From: Streptomyces canus
GTDB taxonomy: Bacteria; Actinomycetota; Actinomycetes; Streptomycetales; Streptomycetaceae
Length of the DNA stretch: 64,000 nt
Direction: 5' to 3'
NCBI RefSeq assembly: GCF_001514145.1
Contig: NZ_KQ948662.1
Coordinates: 182,124-246,123, forward strand
Part shown: positions 57,523 to 64,000 of the stretch, in pieces
Numbering within the stretch: position 1 is the first letter of the stretch
How the letters are laid out: the number at the start of each line of letters is the position of its first letter
The notes under the pieces: generated by a model
What the model was told of the DNA's origin: nothing
Database searches by the model: none
What the model saw: the letters and a program-made list of their open reading frames with translations, nothing else
Made by a program: the position numbers and the translations under genes

Positions 57523-57545
57523 GCTGCTGAAGGAGGCTGGCCAGC

Positions 57546-59069
57546 ATGACCCGTTACGCGGCACCCGGCACCGAGGGCGCGATCGTCTCCTACCAGGCGC
57601 GCTACGACCACTTCATCGGTGGCGAGTACGTGCCGCCGGTGCGCGGGCAGTACTTCGAGAACCCGTCCCCGGTGAACGGGCAGCCGTTCACCGAGGTCGC
57701 GCGGGGCACCGCGGAGGACGTGGAGAGGGCGCTGGACGCCGCGCACGCCGCCGCTCCGGGCTGGGGCCGGACCTCGGTGACCGAGCGGTCCGACATCCTG
57801 CTGAGGATCGCCGACCGCATGGAGGCGAACCTCGAGAAGCTGGCGGTCGCCGAGAGCTGGGAGAACGGCAAGCCGGTGCGGGAGACGCTGGCGGCCGACA
57901 TCCCCCTTGCCATCGACCACTTCCGGTACTTCGCGGGGGCGATCCGCGCGCAGGAGGGTTCGCTCGGCGAGCTCGACGACGACACGGTGGCGTACCACTT
58001 CCATGAGCCGCTCGGTGTCGTCGCACAGATCATCCCGTGGAACTTCCCGATCCTGATGGCGGTGTGGAAGCTGGCCCCGGCCCTCGCGGCGGGCAACGCG
58101 GTCGTCATCAAGCCCGCCGAGCAGACCCCGGCCTCCCTCCACTACTGGATGAGCCTGATCGCGGACCTGCTGCCGCCGGGCGTGGTGAACATCGTCAACG
58201 GCTTCGGTGTGGAAGCGGGCAAGCCGCTCGCGTCCAGCCCGCGGGTGGCCAAGGTGGCGTTCACCGGCGAGACCACCACGGGGCGGCTGATCATGCAGTA
58301 CGCCTCGGAGAACATCAAGCCGGTGACCCTCGAACTCGGTGGCAAGTCACCGAACATCTTCTTCGACGACGTCTGGGCGCGGGACGACGACTTCCGTGAC
58401 AAGGCGCTCGAAGGGTTCACGATGTTCGCCCTCAACCAGGGCGAGGTCTGTACCTGCCCCTCCCGGGCACTGATCCAGCGCGGCAACTACGCCGAGTTCC
58501 TCGAGGCCGCCGTCGCCCGCACCGAGCTCATCAAGCCGGGCCATCCCCTCGACACCGACACGATGATCGGCGCCCAGGCCTCCAACGACCAGCTGGAGAA
58601 GATCCTCTCCTACCTGGACGTCGGCCGGCAGGAGGGCGCGAAAGTCCTCACCGGCGGCGAACGCATCGAGTACGACGGTGAGTTGAAGGGCGGCTACTAC
58701 GTCCAGCCGACGATCTTCGAGGGTGACAACCGTATGCGGATCTTCCAGGAGGAGATCTTCGGCCCTGTCGTCTCGGTGACCTCCTTCGACGACTTCGACG
58801 ACGCCCTGAAGATCGCCAACGACACGCTGTACGGGCTCGGGGCGGGCGTGTGGACCCGTGACATGAACACGGCGTACCGGGCAGGGCGGGCGATCCAGGC
58901 GGGCCGCGTCTGGACCAACTGCTACCACGCGTACCCGGCGCATGCCGCGTTCGGCGGGTACAAGCAGTCGGGGATCGGGCGGGAGACGCACAAGATGATG
59001 CTGGAGCATTACCAGCAGACGAAGAACCTTCTTGTTTCATACAGCCCGAAGAAACTTGGGTTCTTCTAG
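57546..59069 (+). CDS. aldehyde dehydrogenase
   Basis: 507 residues. NAD-dependent ALDH: IPWNFPILMAVWKLAPALAAG, VAFTGETTTGRLI, catalytic Glu in LELGGKSPN and catalytic Cys in NQGEVCTCPSR, with EEIFGPV and the C-terminal NCYHAYPAHAAFGGYKQSGIG. The QGEVC form is that of the AldA/ExaC acetaldehyde-type class. Oxidises aldehydes to acids with NAD. Likely under the GAF regulator just upstream. Convergent, past an aspartase remnant, with the leftward FAD oxidase operon. Confidence 0.88.
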   Translation: MTRYAAPGTEGAIVSYQARYDHFIGGEYVPPVRGQYFENPSPVNGQPFTEVARGTAEDVERALDAAHAAAPGWGRTSVTERSDILLRIADRMEANLEKLAVAESWENGKPVRETLAADIPLAIDHFRYFAGAIRAQEGSLGELDDDTVAYHFHEPLGVVAQIIPWNFPILMAVWKLAPALAAGNAVVIKPAEQTPASLHYWMSLIADLLPPGVVNIVNGFGVEAGKPLASSPRVAKVAFTGETTTGRLIMQYASENIKPVTLELGGKSPNIFFDDVWARDDDFRDKALEGFTMFALNQGEVCTCPSRALIQRGNYAEFLEAAVARTELIKPGHPLDTDTMIGAQASNDQLEKILSYLDVGRQEGAKVLTGGERIEYDGELKGGYYVQPTIFEGDNRMRIFQEEIFGPVVSVTSFDDFDDALKIANDTLYGLGAGVWTRDMNTAYRAGRAIQAGRVWTNCYHAYPAHAAFGGYKQSGIGRETHKMMLEHYQQTKNLLVSYSPKKLGFF

Positions 59070-59134
59070 AGTCTCAAGTCGGTTGCCTGGGGGCGCCGTT
59101 GCGCTCCAGGCAACCCGACACGATAGCTACCCGG

Positions 59135-59274
59135 GTCGGCGAGCATCTCGGCTGGCAACAGGCGTCGTGCCAGGGCGAGTTCGGCGACGCCACGGCCGGC
59201 GACGAGGGCCCCTCCTTGGCGATGTCGGTGGCCGCCGTGTAGCCGATGTGCGGGTTGAGGGCGGTGACCAGGCC
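59135..59274 (-). pseudogene. aspartate ammonia-lyase (aspA) C-terminal remnant with frameshift
   Basis: The minus strand reads AGLVTALNPHIGYTAATDIA, matching the LxTxLNPxIG stretch near the C-terminus of aspartase/fumarase proteins. At about 59210 the frame changes, and the next frame continues VAGRGVAELALARRLLPAEM, matching the RSVxELVLExGLLT tail. About 47 residues survive; the lyase core is gone. Lies between the convergent aldehyde dehydrogenase and FAD oxidase ends. Confidence 0.65.
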
Positions 59275-59338
59275 GGCGGGGGGCTTCCACGACCACTTCG
59301 CGGAAAGCCCCCGCAGTGTCACCGAGGTCGGCAGCGGC

Positions 59339-60622
59339 TCAGCGCAGGCGGTCCTTGGCCTTGTAGTAGGCGCCGCCGAACGGCAGGAACCAGGGAGTGC
59401 CGTTGTAGAAGGGGACGGGGACCTTGGGGAAGCCGAGTCCGCGCAGGGGGTTGGCCTCCGGCCTGCCGTCCATCATCTCGGCGACGGCACGGCCCATGTA
59501 GGTGGCCATCTGGACACCGTGACCGCAGTAGCCCATGGAGTAGTACAGGCCGTTGACCTCGCCCGCGTGCGGGAGGCGGTCCCAGGAGAAGCCGACCATT
59601 CCACCCCACACGTAGTCGACGCGGACGCCCGCCAGCTGCGGGAAGATCTCCGTCATCTCCTGCTTCAGGATGTCGCCGCTCTTGACGTCGGAGGCGGGGT
59701 TGGAGGGGGCGAAGCGGGCCCGGCCGCCGAAGGCGAGACGGTTGTCGGGGGTGAGGCGGAGGTAGTGGCCGACGTTCTTGGAGTCGACCACCAGGCGGGC
59801 GTTGGGGATCAGTTCCTTGGCGCGCGCCTCGCCGAGCGGCTCGGTGACGATGATGAAGCTGCCGACGTTGATCAGCCGCTTGCGGAACCAGGGCAGGGCC
59901 TTGTCGGTGTAGGCGTCGGTGGCGGCCATGACCTGCTTGGCACGGATGGTGCCGTGCAGGGTCTCGACGAGGAAGCCGCCGCCGGGGAGGCGGGTGAGGC
60001 CGGTGGCCGCGTTGCGTTCGTGGATCTCCGCGCCGGCGCGTTCAGCGGCCTCGGCCAGGCCGTGGACGTACTTGCCGACGTGCAGGGCGGCGCTGAGCGG
60101 GTCGAGCAGGGCGCCATGGTAGTAGTCCGAGCCCAGCTCCGACTTCAGCTCGCTCCGGGTGAGGAGCTGGGTCTCGTGGTCGAAGTTGTCGGCCAGGTCG
60201 CGCTGGGTGGCCTTCATCGACTCGAAGTGCTGGGGCTTGAACGCGACTCCGAGGCGTCCGGCGCGGTTGAAGTCGCAGTCGATCTTCTCGGTGTGCGTGA
60301 GTTCCTCGACGACGTCGACGGCCTCGCGGAAAGCGTCGTACAGCTCGCGGGCGCGCTCCTGGCCGAAGCGCTTGCGGGCCTCGCCGACACCGATGGTGAT
60401 GCCCTGCGTGCACATGCTGCCGTTGCGTCCGGAGGCCCCCGAGCCGACCTTGTCCTTCTCGACGAGGACGACCCGGGCGCCCTTGCGGGCGGCATGGTAG
60501 GCGGTGGACAGGCCGGTGAGGCCGCCGCCGATGACCACCACGTCCGCCTCGTCGGGCAGGTCCTTTCCGGACCGGTCGGGCAGGGCGGGGGCGGTGTCGA
60601 GCCAGTAGGGGATCTGCTTCAT
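59339..60622 (-). CDS. FAD-dependent amine/amino-acid oxidoreductase (DAO family)
   Basis: 427 residues from ATG 60622; GAGGA 8 nt upstream. DAO fold with ADVVVIGGGLTGLSTAYHAARKG (FAD), GSGASGRNGSMCTQ, and the C-terminal WGGMVGFSWDRLPHAG and GYCGHGVQMATYMGRAVAE. Closest in style to gamma-glutamylputrescine oxidase (PuuB) and related secondary-amine oxidases. Last visible gene of a leftward operon, after an HAD gene (50 nt gap). Substrate: some amine, probably imported or made by upstream genes. Confidence 0.82.
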   Translation of the reverse strand: MKQIPYWLDTAPALPDRSGKDLPDEADVVVIGGGLTGLSTAYHAARKGARVVLVEKDKVGSGASGRNGSMCTQGITIGVGEARKRFGQERARELYDAFREAVDVVEELTHTEKIDCDFNRAGRLGVAFKPQHFESMKATQRDLADNFDHETQLLTRSELKSELGSDYYHGALLDPLSAALHVGKYVHGLAEAAERAGAEIHERNAATGLTRLPGGGFLVETLHGTIRAKQVMAATDAYTDKALPWFRKRLINVGSFIIVTEPLGEARAKELIPNARLVVDSKNVGHYLRLTPDNRLAFGGRARFAPSNPASDVKSGDILKQEMTEIFPQLAGVRVDYVWGGMVGFSWDRLPHAGEVNGLYYSMGYCGHGVQMATYMGRAVAEMMDGRPEANPLRGLGFPKVPVPFYNGTPWFLPFGGAYYKAKDRLR

Positions 60623-60672
60623 GGCGTGCGTCCTCTGTGTTCTCTGTCCTGTGTCGCCGTGTAGCCGTGTTG

Positions 60673-61338
60673 TCAGCAGCCGAGCAGCTTCGGCAGGCCC
60701 GACAGGTCGGTCAGCTCGTCGTAGGGCTGGTAGTCGGCGCTGCCGGGACGGCCGTAGCGATTGATCCACACGCGGCGCTTCAGGCCGAGGTCGCGGGTGG
60801 GGATGTGGTCGTACTCCCAGCCCTGCGCGGTGTGGATGACCTGGGACGGCTCGACGCCCATCGTCTTGAAGGCATGCTCGAAGGTCTGCCGGTCCGGCTT
60901 GTACGCGCCGGCCTGTTCGGCCGTGATGACGTAGTCGAAGTCGACGCCGATGTTCTCGACGTTCCGTGCGATCAGGTTGTCGTCGCTGTTGGTGATGATG
61001 GCGATCTCGTACTTGGTCTTCAAGGCGCGCAGGGCGTCCGGGACCTCCGGGAAGGGGCCGAAGGTGGGGACGGCCTCGACGAGAGCGTCGCCGTCGGAGG
61101 TGCGGTACTCCAGACCGTGCAGGCGCATGGCCATCTGGAGGCTGGAGTGCAGGATCTCGTGGTAGGGGCGGTATGCCTCCAGGACGGCCTGGAAGCGCAT
61201 GACGCGGAAGTCGTCGAGGAACTCGTCGACGTCCAGGTTGTCCAGGTCCAGCCGGTCGGAGAGGACCTTGAGGGTGGTGGGGCCGAGCTGGAAGTCGACC
61301 AGGGTGCCGTAGGCGTCGAAGGTGACGATCTCTCGCAT
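60673..61338 (-). CDS. HAD-superfamily haloacid dehalogenase type II-like
   Basis: 221 residues from ATG 61338 with GAGG upstream. HAD motifs: FDAYGTLVDF (nucleophile Asp with DxYGT form), NSDDNL (motif II), YKPDRQTFEHAF with Lys (III) and GWEYDHIPTRDLGLKRRVWIN (IV). The DAYGT form and cap size fit type II L-2-haloacid dehalogenases, yet many relatives have other functions. Fourth visible gene of the leftward operon, 44 nt after the aldo/keto reductase. A role in cleaving or releasing a leaving group in the pathway is possible. Confidence 0.75.
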   Translation of the reverse strand: MREIVTFDAYGTLVDFQLGPTTLKVLSDRLDLDNLDVDEFLDDFRVMRFQAVLEAYRPYHEILHSSLQMAMRLHGLEYRTSDGDALVEAVPTFGPFPEVPDALRALKTKYEIAIITNSDDNLIARNVENIGVDFDYVITAEQAGAYKPDRQTFEHAFKTMGVEPSQVIHTAQGWEYDHIPTRDLGLKRRVWINRYGRPGSADYQPYDELTDLSGLPKLLGC

Positions 61339-61382
61339 GGTGTGCAACCTCGGTTTCCGGTTCTTACAGGGAGGGGGAAGGG

Positions 61383-62321
61383 TCAGACGATCCGCTCGCC
61401 GGGGGTGACGATCGCGTCGAGTGCGGCCAGGTCGGCCGCGTCGGGGAGCCAGTCGGCCGCCGCCGCGTTGGCGGTGACCTGTTCGGGGGTCATCGCGCCG
61501 CATACGACCGAGCCGACGGCCGGGAGGGTGGCAAGTCCGCCCACCGCGACCTGGAGGAGGGTCAGGCCACGCTCGACGGCGTACGACGTGAGCGCCTCGA
61601 CCCGGTCAAGGGCCGCGTCGGTCAGCCAGCCCTGCCGCCAGGACAGGCGGCTGCCGGGCGGGGGCTCCTGGCCACGCCGGTACTTGCCGCTGAGCAGGCC
61701 GTTGGCCAGCGGGTAGTAGGGCAGCAGGCCGATGCCGTGGCTCAGGCAGGCGGGGATCAGGTCGTTCTCCGCGCTGCGGTCGAGCAGGTGGTAACGGGCC
61801 TGGGTGCTGACGAACGCCTCCGACAGGTCCTGGGCCGGCAGGTTGGAGCACCCGATGTACCCGATCTTGCCCTCGGCCACCAACTCCTGGAGCGCGGCCA
61901 CCGTCTCGTCGAGCGGGGTGACGCCGTCCGGCTCGTGGTACTGGTACAGGTCGATCCGGTCCGTGCCCAGGCGGCTCAGCGACGATTCCACCGCGTGGCG
62001 GATGTAGCCGCGGGCGCCTCGCGGGCCGTACAGATCGGCATCCCGGCCCATCTCCATGCCGAACTTCGTGGCGAGGACGACCTCGTCGCGGTGGCCCTTG
62101 AGGGCTGCCCCGAGGAGGCGTTCACCGTCACCTCGCGCTCCGCCCCGGTCACCGAAACCGCCGTACATGTCCGCCGTGTCGAACAGGGTGATCCCGGCGT
62201 CGAGGGCCGCGTGGACGACGGCCTTCGTGCCGTCCTCGTCGAGACGGGAGCCGAAGTTGTTGCCGCCGGCGCCCACCACCGAGACGGCCGGCCCGCGTTC
62301 ACCGAGCGTGCGGTACCTCAT
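61383..62321 (-). CDS. aldo/keto reductase
   Basis: 312 residues; its ATG overlaps the stop of the upstream aldehyde dehydrogenase by 4 nt (ATGA). TIM barrel with catalytic tetrad: Asp/Tyr in FDTADMYG, Lys in LATKFG, His in YQYHEPD. NADPH-binding region near GLATLPAVGSVVCGA. Reduces an aldehyde or ketone, the reverse type of step from the aldehyde dehydrogenase. Co-translated with the dehydrogenase. Confidence 0.88.
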   Translation of the reverse strand: MRYRTLGERGPAVSVVGAGGNNFGSRLDEDGTKAVVHAALDAGITLFDTADMYGGFGDRGGARGDGERLLGAALKGHRDEVVLATKFGMEMGRDADLYGPRGARGYIRHAVESSLSRLGTDRIDLYQYHEPDGVTPLDETVAALQELVAEGKIGYIGCSNLPAQDLSEAFVSTQARYHLLDRSAENDLIPACLSHGIGLLPYYPLANGLLSGKYRRGQEPPPGSRLSWRQGWLTDAALDRVEALTSYAVERGLTLLQVAVGGLATLPAVGSVVCGAMTPEQVTANAAAADWLPDAADLAALDAIVTPGERIV

Positions 62322-63772
62322 GTCCGGCTCCCGAACCCGATGCAGACGTTCTTCGTCTGCGTGTAGCTCGCCAGGGCTTCGAGGCCCTTCTCCCGGCCCC
62401 AGCCGCTGTGCTTGTAACCGCCGAAGGGCAGCTCGACGCCGGTGCCGACGCCGGTGGCGTTGACGGAGACCTGGCCGGCCCGGATGCCCTCCGCGAGGCG
62501 CATCGCCTTGTCGATGTCGCGGGTCCAGACGTAGGAGGAGAGGCCGTACGGGCTGTCGTTGGCGATGTCCAGGGCCTGGTCCGCGTCGTCGAAGTCGATG
62601 ACGGTGACGACGGGGCCGAAGATCTCCTCGCGGGCGCAACGGGCCTGGTTGGTCAAGCCGGTGAGGACGGTCGGCTCGATGTAGTAGCCGTCGGCCAAAG
62701 CCGGGTCGGACGGTGCGCCGCCACCGACACGGACCGTCGCGCCCTCCTCGCGCGCCAAGTTGAGGTAGCCCAGCACCCGGTCGCGCTGGCGGGCGGCGAC
62801 CAGCGGGCCGATGTCCGGGTCGGACAGGCCGGGGCCGACGCGCAGAGTGGCGATCTTCTCCACCAGCCGGTCCAGGAACTCCTCCGCGCCACGCTGAAGA
62901 AGCAGGCGCGTCCCGGCCGAGCACATCTGTCCCGCGTTGCTGAACGAGGCGCCCAGGATCGCGGTCAGCGCCAGGTCGAAGTCGGCGTCGGCGAAGACGA
63001 CGAACGGCGACTTGCCGCCCAGCTCGGTGACCGACGGCACCACGTTGGCGGCGGCCTCCTGGGCGACCTTGATGCCGGTGGGAACCGAGCCGGTGAAGGT
63101 GACCTGGTCGATGCCGGGGTGCCCGGCGAGGGCCGCTCCCGTCTCGCCGTCGCCGGGGACGACGTTGAGGACACCCGGCGGAAGCCCGCACTCCAGTGCG
63201 ATCCTGCCGATCTCCAGCGGGGTCAGCGGCGCCTCGGGAGAGGGCTTGAGCACCACCGTGCAGCCCGCGGCCAGCGCCGGAGCGGAGCCCCTCGCGGTGT
63301 TCTGCAGTGGGTAGTTGAACGGGATGATCTGCCCGGAGACGCCGATCGGCTCGCGCACGGTGTAGTCGAGCAGCCCCGGGCCGAGGGGGATCGTGGAGCC
63401 GCCGAGCTTGTCGGCGAAGCCCGCGTAGAACTCGAAGTAGCGGGCGGCGGCCTCGACGTCGGCCTTCGCCTGGCTGAGCGGTTTGCCGGTGTCCTGGCTC
63501 TCCAGCCGCGCCAGCCGCTCGCCTTGGTAGCGGATGGCCTCGGCGATTCGGTACAGGAGCCGCCCCCGGTCGGCTGCCCGCATCCGTGCCCACTCCGGCG
63601 CCGTGAACGCCGCGCGCGCCGCCGCCACCGCCTGGTCGACGTCCGCGGAGCCGGCCAGCGCCACCGTGGTGATGGCCGTGCCGTCGGACGGGTCGAGGAC
63701 GGTGAAGGTGCGGCCGTCGGCGGCGGGTATCTGCTTGCCGTCGACGAGGAGCAACTGGGTGTCGCCGCTCAT
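62318..63772 (-). CDS. aldehyde dehydrogenase (operon copy)
   Basis: 484 residues. IIPFNYPLQNTARGSAPALAAG, TFTGSVPTGIKVA, catalytic Glu in TELGGKSP and Cys in FSNAGQMCSAGTR, with EEIFGPV: complete NAD-dependent ALDH, class of betaine-aldehyde/semialdehyde dehydrogenases. Start overlaps the stop of the aspartoacylase-like gene (ATGA), so the three genes are translationally linked. Presumably oxidises an amino-aldehyde released by upstream steps. Confidence 0.9.
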   Translation of the reverse strand: MSGDTQLLLVDGKQIPAADGRTFTVLDPSDGTAITTVALAGSADVDQAVAAARAAFTAPEWARMRAADRGRLLYRIAEAIRYQGERLARLESQDTGKPLSQAKADVEAAARYFEFYAGFADKLGGSTIPLGPGLLDYTVREPIGVSGQIIPFNYPLQNTARGSAPALAAGCTVVLKPSPEAPLTPLEIGRIALECGLPPGVLNVVPGDGETGAALAGHPGIDQVTFTGSVPTGIKVAQEAAANVVPSVTELGGKSPFVVFADADFDLALTAILGASFSNAGQMCSAGTRLLLQRGAEEFLDRLVEKIATLRVGPGLSDPDIGPLVAARQRDRVLGYLNLAREEGATVRVGGGAPSDPALADGYYIEPTVLTGLTNQARCAREEIFGPVVTVIDFDDADQALDIANDSPYGLSSYVWTRDIDKAMRLAEGIRAGQVSVNATGVGTGVELPFGGYKHSGWGREKGLEALASYTQTKNVCIGFGSRT

Positions 63773-64000
63773 GGCCGTATCTCCCCCTGCACCTCACCGA
63801 AGATGACGACCTCGTCGCCCGGACGGACGGTCCGGATCCGGCGCACCCAGAGCACGATGCCGTCCTGCGGGGCGATCACCTCTTCCAGCGTGTTGCCGTA
63901 GTGGTCGACGATGTGAGCGATCAGGTCGCCCTCCTTGCAGGTCTCCCCCGGCTCGGCGTGTCCGAGGAAGAATCCGCCGGCCGCGGAACGGGCGAAGGTG
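63769..64000 (-). CDS. succinylglutamate desuccinylase/aspartoacylase-like protein, 5'-partial
   Basis: The 76 C-terminal residues are visible; the start lies beyond the window. The text GGFFLGHAEPGETCKEGDLI, then DHYGNTLEEVIAPQDGIVLW and RTVRPGDEVVIFGEV matches the C-terminal beta domain of AstE/ASPA-family deacylases such as DoeB, which removes an acyl group from N-acyl-diaminobutyrate. Its stop overlaps the aldehyde dehydrogenase start. Reading leftward it is the first gene visible in the operon. Confidence 0.7.
   Translation of the reverse strand, partial: TFARSAAGGFFLGHAEPGETCKEGDLIAHIVDHYGNTLEEVIAPQDGIVLWVRRIRTVRPGDEVVIFGEVQGEIRP

Noticed and set aside
1..64000. tRNA, rRNA or insertion-sequence ends
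   Set aside because: No cloverleaf-like segment, no transposase domain and no terminal repeats flanked by target duplications were found in the gaps read by eye.

Overview
The window is GC-rich DNA of Streptomyces type. Evidence for this is strong third-position G/C bias, Streptomyces-lineage families (DUF5709, DUF6397, a conservon, a LAL regulator fragment, type B L31, a ROK-type XylR beside xylA/xylB), many Tat-like or Sec-secreted enzymes, GTG and TTG starts, and a TTA (bldA-type) codon in one secreted enzyme gene. No tRNA, rRNA, CRISPR array or intact insertion sequence was seen. The layout is that of a chromosome-arm or core-edge region: many small, independently regulated units rather than one large cluster.

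Left part (1-13.2 kb). A 5'-partial LAL-type regulator that ends without its HTH is followed by remnants of a zinc alcohol dehydrogenase and an acyl-CoA dehydrogenase. Next come a divergent pair of secreted esterases (an oligomer-hydrolase/tannase-like protein and a PHB depolymerase with FN3), a Tat-secreted PL7-like protein with a TTA codon, and YjbQ. A sulfur-acquisition locus follows: a probably leaderless Cys-ending leader peptide, ssuC-ssuB-ssuA, and a flavin monooxygenase. A short MltG-like protein and a multidrug-type ABC exporter (divergent from marR) close this part.

Middle (13.2-34.2 kb). MarR and DctA share a convergent terminator. Then come a secreted PNGase A-like protein, an L,D-transpeptidase lipoprotein and a two-gene heterodimeric ABC exporter with one dead and one live ATP site. 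A G-rich element and a 33-34 bp C-rich tandem repeat follow, then DUF5709, rpmE2, a YdjM-type membrane protein, a DExH helicase, acyl-CoA thioesterase II, DUF6397, an orphan Roadblock protein, an F420/PPOX oxidoreductase, and a complete conservon (cvnA-B-C-D) preceded by a MHYT sensor.

Right part (34.2-64 kb). This part holds a methyltransferase, an alpha/beta hydrolase divergent from a PadR regulator with a clear operator, a flavoprotein, two uncharacterised genes, a fatty-acid desaturase, and a SNF2 helicase/SWIM pair preceded by a small upstream ORF. These are followed by a P450, a patatin/TetR divergent pair with two related palindromic operators, a phytase-like esterase, and the xylose locus (xylA <-> xylB-xylR). 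Next are formamidase and amidase genes and a GAF regulator with an aldehyde dehydrogenase. A leftward catabolic operon runs off the right edge: an aspartoacylase/DoeB-like protein, aldehyde dehydrogenase, aldo/keto reductase, HAD dehalogenase and FAD amine oxidase, with a frameshifted aspartase remnant beyond its end.

Functionally the window combines extracellular polymer degradation (polyester, polysaccharide, glycoprotein, peptidoglycan), sulfur and pentose uptake and use, signalling (conservon/MHYT), and several one-regulator/one-enzyme pairs whose operators can be read directly from the sequence.
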